Shown here piece by piece: positions 1-8,020 of a stretch of 64,000 bases of DNA. A program made the translations under genes and the position numbers. Where the stretch lies: positions 188,381-252,380 of the forward strand of contig DHPR01000012.1 of the NCBI GenBank assembly GCA_002410925.1, given 5' to 3'. Within the stretch, counting starts at the first letter, position 1, and every line of letters starts with the position of its first letter. This DNA is from UBA5359 sp002410925 [NCBI: bacterium UBP13_UBA5359]. GTDB lineage: Bacteria; UBP13; UBA5359. The notes beneath the pieces are model-generated. The model was not told where the DNA came from. It was given only the letters and a program-made list of their open reading frames with translations, and searched no databases.

Positions 1-673
1 CCTCGGGCACCATCAAAGCGTTCAGCTTCTTTTTAGCGGCCCAATCTATCTCTTTGATCCAATCGTTTATATCCCAGGTCCTGGTGCTGTAACCGAACGG
101 GCACTCCTGCATATAGACCCGGCTGCCGAAACGCGGCCTCTCGGCCACGGCTATCCGGGTAACGGCCAGACTATCCCCCCCGGCCGGGACTCTGTCTCCC
201 TCCCAGAAGAACCCTACCCCTGCATACTTCTCCAGAAAATGGTACACGGCATAGAGCGTGCCTCTGTCCTCTGAGCCGCCGATAACCAGGAAGTTCTTCC
301 CGTCCGCAGAAACCGTTTGGATAATAAAGCCGTCCAGCCCCGGATAATCGGATGACAGCCTGATCAGGCCTTTGTCAACAAGGCCGGCGATCTTTGGGTT
401 GGTTTCCCGGCGCCCTATGAGAATAACCTCGGTTTTCTTCACCGCCTCCGACTTTTTCACCACTTCAAGCTCTGCTCCGCTGAGCATTTTCACGTATTTG
501 GACAATTCGGCCGCCGCATGTTCTTCAACCGAGGTGGCGTTAGCCCCCAACAGAATCGTTGCTTCAGGGTCGCCATGCCTGGCCAAGGAGAAACAGAAGC
601 CGCTTTGCGCATAGAATAACACCATTGCATAGCTGGCTATAAGGCAGAACAATCTCTTTTTCATCCGATTCAT
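1..673 (-). CDS. Secreted GH89-like alpha-N-acetylglucosaminidase, N-terminal part (runs off the window)
   Basis: The reverse strand is open from an ATG at 673 to the window edge, giving 224 residues. The first ~29 residues form a signal peptide (KKRLFCLIASYAMVLF core). Residues ~35-165 have the mixed alpha/beta layout of the N-terminal domain found before GH89, GH67 and GH115 enzymes (EEHAAAELSKYVKMLSG, then YAVYHFLEKYAGVGFFWEGD). The TIM barrel then begins with the W-x-x-E-I-D-W segment (DWIKEIDWAAKKKLNALM) that resembles alpha-N-acetylglucosaminidase. A family with an N-terminal domain of the same kind (GH67, GH115, DUF4838) is the alternative, because the catalytic half is outside the window. 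The AGGAG at about 678-682 sits only 4 nt from this ATG; the ATG at 664 is a second possible start. It lies just downstream of the DUF4091 gene and is probably in the same operon. Confidence 0.72.
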   Translation of the reverse strand, partial: MNRMKKRLFCLIASYAMVLFYAQSGFCFSLARHGDPEATILLGANATSVEEHAAAELSKYVKMLSGAELEVVKKSEAVKKTEVILIGRRETNPKIAGLVDKGLIRLSSDYPGLDGFIIQTVSADGKNFLVIGGSEDRGTLYAVYHFLEKYAGVGFFWEGDRVPAGGDSLAVTRIAVAERPRFGSRVYMQECPFGYSTRTWDINDWIKEIDWAAKKKLNALMVPE

Positions 674-707
674 CCCTCTCCTATCCCTCTCACAATACCA
701 AAACTGA

Positions 708-3008
708 TCATAGCTTTCCTGTCAGCTGGAGTATCAAAGATATGCACTCTTCCCGTATGCTTTGCGCCCTGTCGTTAGTAAATATCGGATATAAGGCATT
801 ATCACTGTTTATGCCGCCCTGTCCCCAATAGTAGAACTCAGTTGACGCCATTATCGTTGCCAGGCGCTTCTCGATCTTTTCAGCCAGAAGCTTTGATTTA
901 TCGTTCCTTTTCGCCTCTGCGATCAATGTTTCCAAAGTATAGACATACTTGTAGTCATCTATCCCCTCTCTGATCCCTTCCCATTGCAAGGTGGACACCG
1001 GACCGTCAGCGGACGGATAAACGATCATCCCGTCCTTAGGCTCAGGATAACCTTCACCGTCGAAATCATCGTACGGGTCTCCGGTTACGCCCGTTCTGGT
1101 ATATATAAAACTGACCTGGCCTTTGGCACCCGTCTTGTAAAACAAAAATCCGCAAAGATAACGGTTGGGCATCATTCCACCCTCCTGGCCGTCATAAACA
1201 CCGCTGCCGTACCACCAATACTCTTGCCCCCGGAGCTTCCTCAAACGGTTTGCGCCTTCAGATTCAGGGGCACCGGCCCAGCACATGCCGGTTACATAGG
1301 GAGAGAGCTTCTCCGCCAATTCACCTTCACTGGTGGTTACCAGGGATTGCACCCCGGCCTCTCTGGCCAGAGCGTGTTCGTATAGCGATCTATTACCGCC
1401 TCCGGACCAGATCTGCGGTTCATCCCAGCCCAGATAATACCAATCTCCGTAACCCTCTCCACCGGTCTCCTTGATAAAGCGATCTACAGCCCGGAACGCT
1501 TTTTTGACCACCTCCCGCATCTCAGGGGCATCCGGGTCCACCTGGTCGATCTTCTTTCCGATCAAGCTCAGGGCCCGTGTCTCCAGTTCGCCGGCCCAGT
1601 AGAGGAGCAAAGGAGCGTCCAGCTTTAACTCCCGGCGTAACGCCTGAATCTCCGCCAGCTTGGGCGAGGAGAAAAGGATCTGCCCGTCTTTCTGCCTAAA
1701 GCGAATATCCCCAAGGCCGGGCGCAAAGAAGAGAACGCTGTTTATCCCGTGCTCTTTCATATCCGCCAGCTCTCTTCTTAATTCCTCCCGGCTCATCTGG
1801 TCGTATCCGTGGTCACTGGTCCACATAGCCCAATATCTGTCCGGCGGTGACTTAAGTTTAAAAGGAAGGACCGATAACTTCAGCGGCAGGACGGTGTTTC
1901 CGCCCCCTGCCACGCTTATCAGAAGACGCGTCGAGTATTCCCCGGGAGCTGCCGCGGCCGGCACCTTCAGCGTCAACCAAAATGTCTGCGTCTTCCCTTT
2001 GGCTATAGCTTCAATGCCGCTTTTCCCCTCTAAGAGTTCCGGGATGATATAATACGACTTGGAAGTCCAACTCGTTCTCTGGGGCCAGCATTTCACCCTT
2101 CTCAGATCGATGTTCTGCTTGCTGATCGCGATTTTGCCGCCTTTCAGGCGCAGATCATCCATTATTGTCAGCTTGACGTCTTTCAGATCTTTCAAGGCAT
2201 GAAGAGAGAGCCATGCCGGCTCATATTCCCCGGAAGCAGCCTTGATTTGCAAACCGGTTATCACCTCTATTCTGGTGGGAATACTGTCGGGATAAACGTC
2301 CCGCGGCTCTGCCCGGCGGAAGACGATATAGCCTTTTTTATTCTCATTAGACGCAACGCTTGCAAGAGGCTTATCCGGATTTGGGCGCCTGGAGATATAA
2401 TTGAACACCGCCTGCTTCCTAATTATTGCTTTACCGTCCAACTCCTGTATTGAAGCTTTCCGAAGCCCCAGATCATCGAACCATACCTGTCCCGCACCGG
2501 CCAGGATCAAGGCAATCTCAAGAGAGTCCGCCTGCGCTATAAAATAGATCTCATACTCCTTCCAATCATTCGTTCTCGTAGCTATCTCATAGGCATCAAA
2601 GGCTCTATTATTCGGCCAATGAAGGTGTACGGCAGAGACTACCCCTCTTGCTTGGCTCGTCCTGACATATAGAGACAGCCTGTATAATTCGCCTCTTTCA
2701 ACAGGAATACCCTTTTTGCTTACCCAGGCATAGTCCCCCCTGTCCTTGGATATGCTCTTGAGAGAGAGCGCCTGGGAGTCACCGTGAAACACGTCTTTAT
2801 CGATATAGGCCTCAAAGCTATTTTGGCCTGTGCCTGTTTGCAGCTTTTCCCAGCCCTTTAGACCATCTTCAAAGCCGCAAATAGGTGTAAGATTTTCTGC
2901 AATCGCAAAAGACGGAGCCCGGTTGCCCAGGACCAGGGCCAAGCATGTGAGCGTGGCAAGGATAATCGATGTCGACCCGATTATCCTTTGCATCCTGCCG
3001 ATTGTCAC
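708..3008 (-). CDS. Secreted GH123-type (DUF4091) glycoside hydrolase with N-terminal carbohydrate-binding domain
   Basis: The 766-residue product starts with a signal peptide (TSIILATLTCLALVLG). Residues ~40-190 look like a CBM4/9-type jelly roll (FEDGLKGWEKL to GQVWFDDLGLRK). A beta-sandwich covers ~200-385 and a TIM barrel follows (~390-700). An Asp-Glu pair in YLGWDEPQIW (~530) fits the GH123 substrate-assisted mechanism, in which an Asp orients the N-acetyl group and a Glu is the acid. The C-terminal signature YPSADGPVSTLQWEGIREG is diagnostic of DUF4091. The start is GTG, with AGGGGGT 8 nt upstream; an internal ATG at 2993 is possible. It follows the pseudopilin gene at 3108-3767 across a strong hairpin. 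The substrate is likely a beta-N-acetylgalactosaminide, by family inference only. Confidence 0.8.
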   Translation of the reverse strand: MTIGRMQRIIGSTSIILATLTCLALVLGNRAPSFAIAENLTPICGFEDGLKGWEKLQTGTGQNSFEAYIDKDVFHGDSQALSLKSISKDRGDYAWVSKKGIPVERGELYRLSLYVRTSQARGVVSAVHLHWPNNRAFDAYEIATRTNDWKEYEIYFIAQADSLEIALILAGAGQVWFDDLGLRKASIQELDGKAIIRKQAVFNYISRRPNPDKPLASVASNENKKGYIVFRRAEPRDVYPDSIPTRIEVITGLQIKAASGEYEPAWLSLHALKDLKDVKLTIMDDLRLKGGKIAISKQNIDLRRVKCWPQRTSWTSKSYYIIPELLEGKSGIEAIAKGKTQTFWLTLKVPAAAAPGEYSTRLLISVAGGGNTVLPLKLSVLPFKLKSPPDRYWAMWTSDHGYDQMSREELRRELADMKEHGINSVLFFAPGLGDIRFRQKDGQILFSSPKLAEIQALRRELKLDAPLLLYWAGELETRALSLIGKKIDQVDPDAPEMREVVKKAFRAVDRFIKETGGEGYGDWYYLGWDEPQIWSGGGNRSLYEHALAREAGVQSLVTTSEGELAEKLSPYVTGMCWAGAPESEGANRLRKLRGQEYWWYGSGVYDGQEGGMMPNRYLCGFLFYKTGAKGQVSFIYTRTGVTGDPYDDFDGEGYPEPKDGMIVYPSADGPVSTLQWEGIREGIDDYKYVYTLETLIAEAKRNDKSKLLAEKIEKRLATIMASTEFYYWGQGGINSDNALYPIFTNDRAQSIREECISLILQLTGKL

Positions 3009-3050
3009 CTTACGCTACCCCCTGTAATCTATTATGAACGATATGCCTAT

Positions 3051-3089
3051 AGGCTCGCCTCTCGGCATAGAACGCCGAGAGGCGAGCCT
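3051..3089. terminator. Perfect 16-bp hairpin between pseudopilin and glycosidase genes
   Basis: AGGCTCGCCTCTCGGC (3051-3066) pairs exactly with 3074-3089 around a 7-nt loop. On the minus strand no T-run follows, so it is not a textbook intrinsic terminator. It lies in the 99-nt gap between the pseudopilin stop and the DUF4091 start. An mRNA-stabilising or processing hairpin that sets the ratio of structural protein to enzyme is as likely as partial termination. Confidence 0.6.
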
Positions 3090-3107
3090 GTTAACTTATG
3101 CTGCAAA

Positions 3108-3767
3108 TCAGAGCTGGTAATAACTGTCGGGAACAGGTTTCTTTTGCCACTTCACATGCCCATCGCAGAAGAGAATATTGAGGCCCTCCGTATGTCTGTA
3201 ACTGACCCCGCCGCTTGCCTGATTTTTTATCGTCAATATTGTGCCGGACACACCCCATGACGCCTTATAATAGCCGTCGGTCACCATCAATGAAGAGGCG
3301 GGATTCACTATATCCACCAGAGCGTACGGGACATAAAGCGAGGTGGTTGATCGGGCGTTGTCTTTCAAATGCATCCCCATTGAATAGACCGGTCCTTGAT
3401 TACCGCTCACACCGGCCTCGACATAGCTCTCTGACGGACACCGGTAGATAGCGGCATTGGCGCCGTAATAATCCGAGGTTTTGGTAAGTTTACTTACATA
3501 GGGCGAGACTACTTCCCACCAGTTACTGCCGAAGTTACCCCAGATAAGCGGCAGATACTCATCATAATCCTGCGCATACATTTGTATGGCTATCCCCATC
3601 TGCTTTAAATTGCTTTGGCAGGTAGCCTGCCTGGCCTTCTCTCTGGCCTTACCGAAGACGGGGAAGAGTATGCCTGCCAACAGAGCAATGATAGCTATAA
3701 CCACCAGCAACTCAATCAACGTAAACCCCCTTGACGATTTCATGTCTACCCCTCGCGCGCTTAGCAT
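3108..3767 (-). CDS. Pseudopilin-like protein, prepilin N-terminus and H-X9-DG C-terminus
   Basis: The 219-residue product has a type IV prepilin or type II secretion pseudopilin signal ([21 protein letters not shown], residues ~13-33) with the Glu+5. Prepilin peptidase would cut after Gly. A basic amphipathic helix with SNLKQ follows, then a globular region with [10 protein letters not shown]. Near the end the H-X9-DG motif is intact: His, then nine residues, then the DG of FCDGHVKW. Such proteins are greatly expanded in Armatimonadota and Planctomycetes; their function is unproven. An ATG at 3743 (MKSSRG) with GAGGGG 5 nt upstream is an equally good start. It lies between a GntR/LacI regulator and secreted glycosidases on the same strand. 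Confidence 0.85.
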   Translation of the reverse strand: MLSARGVDMKSSRGFTLIELLVVIAIIALLAGILFPVFGKAREKARQATCQSNLKQMGIAIQMYAQDYDEYLPLIWGNFGSNWWEVVSPYVSKLTKTSDYYGANAAIYRCPSESYVEAGVSGNQGPVYSMGMHLKDNARSTTSLYVPYALVDIVNPASSLMVTDGYYKASWGVSGTILTIKNQASGGVSYRHTEGLNILFCDGHVKWQKKPVPDSYYQL

Positions 3768-3810
3768 ATTACCCCCTCCTGCCTCTTCTGTAATATTTAT
3801 ATTCTATTTT

Positions 3811-4938
3811 TCATAATGCCGGTGCGCTTGTTTTTGCCCTACCGCTGGATTCTCTGGCAATAAGTTCTGTCTTCAGAACAATATTCAGCGGCGGCTTTAC
3901 CTCTCCTCTTGCAAGTTCTATCGCCTTTTCCACGCCTATCTTGCCCAGCTCCCAGATGGATCGCGCTACGGTAGTCAACCTGGGGCTCATATGCGAAGCC
4001 AGATAAAAATCGTCAAAGGCCACCAGAGAGATATCCTCCGGAATGGACATTCCCGCAGCCTCTATAGCCTCCTTTGCTCCCATAGCCAGGCTTGAACCCG
4101 GGGCAAAGACAGCCGTTGGCTTGCCCCTCTTCAAAATCTCCGCCGTTTTATCTGCCGCCGCTCTTTGCCAGCAAGTATTATCAGGTTCCTCTATAATTCT
4201 GACCAGATCCTCGTCAAAAGGAATATGTTTGTTTTTGAGTGCCCGGCAGTATCCGTCGTATCGCTCCTGGGAATCAAAGCCCTGTGCGGTTACTACCAAC
4301 CCGATCCGCCGGTGTCCCAGGGAGAAGAGATGCTCCATGGCCTGTATGGAACCTTGAACATTATCAGTAGCAATATAATTGAAGTTCTTGCCCACGGCCG
4401 CTGAAATAGAGAAACAAGGGGTTTTCATCTTCTCTATTTCACAAATAAGAGAAATATCATCCTTCCTCGGTATCAAAAAGAGCACGACATCCAGGTTCTC
4501 TCCGCCGGAAAAATGATTGTTGCTCCCCCACTCCTGCACATTGGGCAGAAAGAGAAGCGTCGCTCCCTTTCTCAACGCACCCTCGCGGATACCGCTGACA
4601 AGCTCTGCCTGGAAGAAGTCGGGAAAGGAACTGTTTTGAATCGAAAACAGAGGCGATAGCACACCTACCCTGGCGCTCACAATCGGCTTCTCCAACGTGA
4701 GAAATGACCCGCGCTTGGGCCGCCTGCTAACCAAACCTTCTCTGGCTAACTCGGATAAGGCCATTCGTACTGTTCCCCGGCTTAAGTTGCAAATCCTGGC
4801 CAGTTCGGTTTCCGGAGGCAGCCTGTCACCATCCTTCAGTTCTCCCTTATCGATCAGTTGAAGGATGTTCTGCTTTACCTGCAGGTAAAGCGGGGCTGAC
4901 CGGCTGATATCGATATTCAAGCTTTTGTCTATTATCAT
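3811..4938 (-). CDS. GntR/LacI chimeric transcriptional regulator
   Basis: The product is about 375 residues from ATG 4938. The N-terminal ~75 residues are a GntR winged helix (PLYLQVKQNILQLIDKGE, then LARICNLSRGTVRMALSEL, then RRPKRGSF). From ~95 on it is a LacI/periplasmic-binding-type sugar sensor (RVGVLSPLF; HLFSLGHRRIGLV at ~220; LVAFDDFYLASHMSPRLTTV at ~325), as in AraR-type regulators. The open frame extends to a TTG at 4974, but that TTG is the first base of a consensus -35 box, so ATG 4938 is the likely start. The gene precedes the pseudopilin and the DUF4091 glycosidase on the same strand and probably controls them in response to a mono- or oligosaccharide. Confidence 0.86.
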   Translation of the reverse strand: MIIDKSLNIDISRSAPLYLQVKQNILQLIDKGELKDGDRLPPETELARICNLSRGTVRMALSELAREGLVSRRPKRGSFLTLEKPIVSARVGVLSPLFSIQNSSFPDFFQAELVSGIREGALRKGATLLFLPNVQEWGSNNHFSGGENLDVVLFLIPRKDDISLICEIEKMKTPCFSISAAVGKNFNYIATDNVQGSIQAMEHLFSLGHRRIGLVVTAQGFDSQERYDGYCRALKNKHIPFDEDLVRIIEEPDNTCWQRAAADKTAEILKRGKPTAVFAPGSSLAMGAKEAIEAAGMSIPEDISLVAFDDFYLASHMSPRLTTVARSIWELGKIGVEKAIELARGEVKPPLNIVLKTELIARESSGRAKTSAPAL

Positions 4939-4974
4939 ATTGTATATATTAATACTTATAAAACAACCTGTCAA
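4939..4974 (-). promoter_or_regulatory. Consensus promoter for the 3811-4938 regulator, apparently leaderless
   Basis: On the minus strand TTGACA (4974-4969), a 17-nt spacer and TAATAT (4951-4946) are followed after 7 nt by the ATG at 4938, so transcription should start at or next to the start codon. No Shine-Dalgarno sequence is present. An operator-like palindrome GTAT-N6-ATAC (4942-4955) covers the -10 box, which suggests autorepression. Confidence 0.65.
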
Positions 4975-5015
4975 GCATTTTTTAAACCGTTACCGGGCAC
5001 TGCGACAAAGCCTTC

Positions 5016-6848
5016 TCAGCACATATCCAGAGAGACCAGAGTTACAACTCTGCTGCCCCAGGTTTCCGTAAACACTAATTTTATTCGGTCGGTATACAGC
5101 GCTGGCGAAAACTCCTCCACACATCTGCGCTGGATATTCTTATCAACAATTCTTACCGTCTGCCATTTCCCGTCTATAAAAACCTGTACCTTGAAGGCCT
5201 TCACCAGGCGTTCTGGTATCCGGGTTATAACGTGCTTCTCTTGGTAGAAAAAGCTCTCCTGAGTCAGAAAGAGTCGCTCTTCAAGATGACTATCGAATAC
5301 CAGTTGCAGCTTTTCTATCCGCCGCTTCTCCGGCCAGCTTATCTCCAGCCAGGTATCTTCACCTGCCGGGCTGCTGCTTTTCCAGCAGTGTGAACTCTCT
5401 CCCTGCGGGCGATTAATGCCGCCCAGCAAATTAGTTGCCTCAAATCCTGCGACAGAGGATGAAGCTTTCAAGCTGCCCTGCAGGGCCAGATTACCGCGGC
5501 CGGTACCTCTATGTCCCAGCAGGTAGATATCATCTTTAAGCAATTTCTCCTGTATAGCCTCTATCTTGTCTGCTGCTGCCTGCCTTGGAGTCAGCCTTTC
5601 CCGGCTACAGAAGGCTGCAGCAGTGCCGGCTGCCTGCCCCATCAGAGCGCAGGTAGCCATGACTCTGGTGCTGGCAAAGGCTATATGGCTGGCACTGGCA
5701 TTGCGCCCGGCCATGAAGAGGTTCTCTATATTGCGGCTGTAAAGACTGCGCAGAGGAATGGAATAGAGAGGCACGGTGGTGTGTGTGCAAGGCCGGCTGG
5801 GATTGCCTATTCCCTCTATGGGATGAATATCTATGGGCCATCCTCCATAGGCTACTTCATCTTCAAAAATGTGCCCCTCTTCCAGATCAGATTGCCTCAG
5901 CACATAATCTCCCATAAATCTTCTGCTCTCTCGCTTGCCGGGAACCATACCCACCCATTCCAGCGCCCAGTTCTCCGCTCCATGACGACCATGATTCTTG
6001 ATGTGATCCCAAACACCGTAGAGTATCTTCAACAGTTCATCTTTGATGGCTTCATTATCCTTGATGGTGTCAATCTGGCCGCCCCACTCTATCCACCAGT
6101 AGCCATAGCGATAATATCCATGCTCGCGATGCTGCAGGGATTCATCGCTGGGATAACTGTAAGCCCAATCGGGCTTGATAAATGGCATGGGACGGCCCAT
6201 GTCACGGGCCATGAACATCAGAGAGCTTCCTAAGGTGTAACGATCCTCTGTTTGGTTGGCCAGGCTTTCACCGTAAACGACAGCGCTCTCTCTGCCAATA
6301 ACAAAATCTGCTCCAGCCTGAGCTGCTATCTGACCGTCACCACTGCAATCGGCAAAGAGGTCTGCCTGCAGAATAAATTCCCGCTCGCTGGCCATCTGCC
6401 GGGTTCTTACGGCTTTGATGCGGCTGCCGTTTTCCATTATGGGTTCCAGAGCCAGCGTATTGAGATAAAGATCCAGCAACGGCTCAGCCTTGACCTTCTT
6501 GTAAAGCAGCATATCCCACATACTGGGAGAATGCTGAGGGTTGTGGGCTAAATCCTCCAGGCGCAGCTCCTCGATGATGCCCGTCTCCCGGCGGGCGGTG
6601 CCGTCATATCTGTAATCGGCCCCGCAGATATGCATCCTAATCTCGCTGGAGGAGTTGCCTCCCAGCACCGGCCTATCCTGTACCAGAGCGGTGCGGCAGC
6701 CGTGCCTGGCAGCGGATATGGCGGCGCAGACTCCGGCCATACCACCGCCGATAACCACCAGACCGTATCTTGCCGGTATCTCCGGCTTCAGCAAAATCTT
6801 ATTCTCTCTCGCTTGATCGATATCAGACATCGGTATCTCATCCTTCAT
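5016..6848 (-). CDS. FAD-dependent oxidoreductase
   Basis: The 610-residue product belongs to the FAD-dependent oxidoreductase family (FAD_oxidored) common in glycan-utilisation loci. The Rossmann dinucleotide motif is VVIGGGMAGVCAAISAA (~30-46), followed by the family signature PVLGGNSSSEIR (~60-72). A second FAD segment is FMAGRNASASHIAFASTRVM (~385-404). The C-terminal ~130 residues form a beta-rich domain. There is no signal peptide, so it should be cytoplasmic. The start overlaps the stop of the upstream regulator in a TAATG, indicating translational coupling; an internal ATG at 6830 has a better-spaced GGATGAG. The substrate is unknown; oxidation of a sugar or sugar-derived alcohol is an inference from context. 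Confidence 0.85.
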   Translation of the reverse strand: MKDEIPMSDIDQARENKILLKPEIPARYGLVVIGGGMAGVCAAISAARHGCRTALVQDRPVLGGNSSSEIRMHICGADYRYDGTARRETGIIEELRLEDLAHNPQHSPSMWDMLLYKKVKAEPLLDLYLNTLALEPIMENGSRIKAVRTRQMASEREFILQADLFADCSGDGQIAAQAGADFVIGRESAVVYGESLANQTEDRYTLGSSLMFMARDMGRPMPFIKPDWAYSYPSDESLQHREHGYYRYGYWWIEWGGQIDTIKDNEAIKDELLKILYGVWDHIKNHGRHGAENWALEWVGMVPGKRESRRFMGDYVLRQSDLEEGHIFEDEVAYGGWPIDIHPIEGIGNPSRPCTHTTVPLYSIPLRSLYSRNIENLFMAGRNASASHIAFASTRVMATCALMGQAAGTAAAFCSRERLTPRQAAADKIEAIQEKLLKDDIYLLGHRGTGRGNLALQGSLKASSSVAGFEATNLLGGINRPQGESSHCWKSSSPAGEDTWLEISWPEKRRIEKLQLVFDSHLEERLFLTQESFFYQEKHVITRIPERLVKAFKVQVFIDGKWQTVRIVDKNIQRRCVEEFSPALYTDRIKLVFTETWGSRVVTLVSLDMC

Positions 6849-7897
6849 TACCGGAGAAGTATTTTTGTTGACTCTCTGATCATTAGCTTGGGCTTTACCA
6901 ATATTCTTTTCTTTTTTTTGCCTTCATCGCGTTCCAGCAACAGCTTCATTCCGGTACATCCCACCTCTTCCAGCTGTTGCTTGACAACCGTGAGCGGAAC
7001 GGACATCTGTTCCGCCAGATCTACCTCATCAAAACCGATAAAGGAGACATCTTCAGGGTAGGCTATATTATTTTTTTGCAATATCTTCAGGGTTGCAATT
7101 GTAGCGTCATAGCCATCCGTCAACAGCGCCGTAAAACGAGGTCCGTTAAGGCGCTCTTCAAGATCACTTACAAGCGTAGTATAGCCCTCGGTCTCAATAC
7201 CATATCTTTGGGCTGTTTTTAAAAAAGCGGAATATCTCTCTTTGCCGGAAAAGCTTATAGCCTTTGAAAAATCCGAATGAACATACAGTATCTGCCTGTG
7301 CCCCTGTTTCAGCAGATACTTCACAGCCGTAAAGATGCCATGCTCGTTATCACTGCACACTGATTGTAATCCAAGCCATTTGTGATGCGCATCTATTACA
7401 ACCACAGGTATGCCCAATTTCTTCACTTTTTCGGCGGCCTCCCTGCTGGGCATCACCAGCAGAAAACCGGATAGCGAGGGATCCACAACCATTGTATCGA
7501 AACTGGAATAAACCAGCAGATCTACCTGGCAGCCATTCTCACTGGCTACCGACATTACGCCTTCAACCATCTCTCTCATAAAGAAAGAGGAGGAAAAATC
7601 GGCATTGAAATGCACCAGCATGGCAAAACGATGTTTTTTATTTATCCTTGCAAGCTTATCAACATCTATCTGTCCGGCAACAAAGGTTCCGTGGCGGGGA
7701 CGCCGGGCAAGCAACCCTTCACGAACAAGCGCTTTCATAGTCAGTTGAACCGTTTTGTGACACACCGAATACTTTTCCGCAAGCTGCATTGTTGACGGCA
7801 GCTTGCTTCCTGCGCGTATCCTGCCTGAAATTATATCGCTCTTTATCTTTTCCTTAAGCTGAACATAAAGAGGCTGTCGCTTGTTCCTATCCAGCAA
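6848..7897 (-). CDS. GntR/LacI chimeric transcriptional regulator
   Basis: The 349-residue product has a GntR winged helix at ~5-70 (PLYVQLKEKIKSDIISGRI; LAEKYSVCHKTVQLTMKAL; RRPRHGTFVAG). A LacI-type effector domain follows (FLLVMPSREAAEKVKKLGIP; YLLKQGHRQILYV; VSFIGFDEVDLAEQMSVPLT). The start is TTG, preceded by GAGGTAGG at a 5-7 nt distance. It shares a TAATG junction with the FAD oxidoreductase and so forms a two-gene operon with it. It is a paralogue of the regulators at 3811 and 44125. Sugar-responsive repression of its own operon is the simplest role. Confidence 0.85.
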   Translation of the reverse strand: MLDRNKRQPLYVQLKEKIKSDIISGRIRAGSKLPSTMQLAEKYSVCHKTVQLTMKALVREGLLARRPRHGTFVAGQIDVDKLARINKKHRFAMLVHFNADFSSSFFMREMVEGVMSVASENGCQVDLLVYSSFDTMVVDPSLSGFLLVMPSREAAEKVKKLGIPVVVIDAHHKWLGLQSVCSDNEHGIFTAVKYLLKQGHRQILYVHSDFSKAISFSGKERYSAFLKTAQRYGIETEGYTTLVSDLEERLNGPRFTALLTDGYDATIATLKILQKNNIAYPEDVSFIGFDEVDLAEQMSVPLTVVKQQLEEVGCTGMKLLLERDEGKKKKRILVKPKLMIRESTKILLR

Positions 7898-7945
7898 ATT
7901 CCTACCTCACAAAATAAGATAGCGCTTGCCCGCAAGGTCAGGCAC

Positions 7946-7982
7946 TATACATAGTTATACCTTCTATAGACAGAAAGTGCAA
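7946..7982 (-). promoter_or_regulatory. Candidate promoter and direct-repeat operator of the regulator/oxidoreductase operon
   Basis: On the minus strand TTGCAC (7982-7977), 17 nt and TATAAC (7959-7954) form a weak -35 and good -10 about 55 nt before the TTG start. Two TATAC repeats spaced by 5 nt (7946-7950 and 7956-7960, plus-strand sense) overlap the -10 and could be an operator for the gene's own product. Confidence 0.35.
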
Positions 7983-8020
7983 TTTTCAACCGCTCTGTTA
8001 TCAACGCCGGAATCGAGAGC

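Noticed and set aside
5511-6233. A 240-codon plus-strand frame
   Set aside because: It is a shadow of the FAD oxidoreductase, whose motifs and start context are clear on the other strand.
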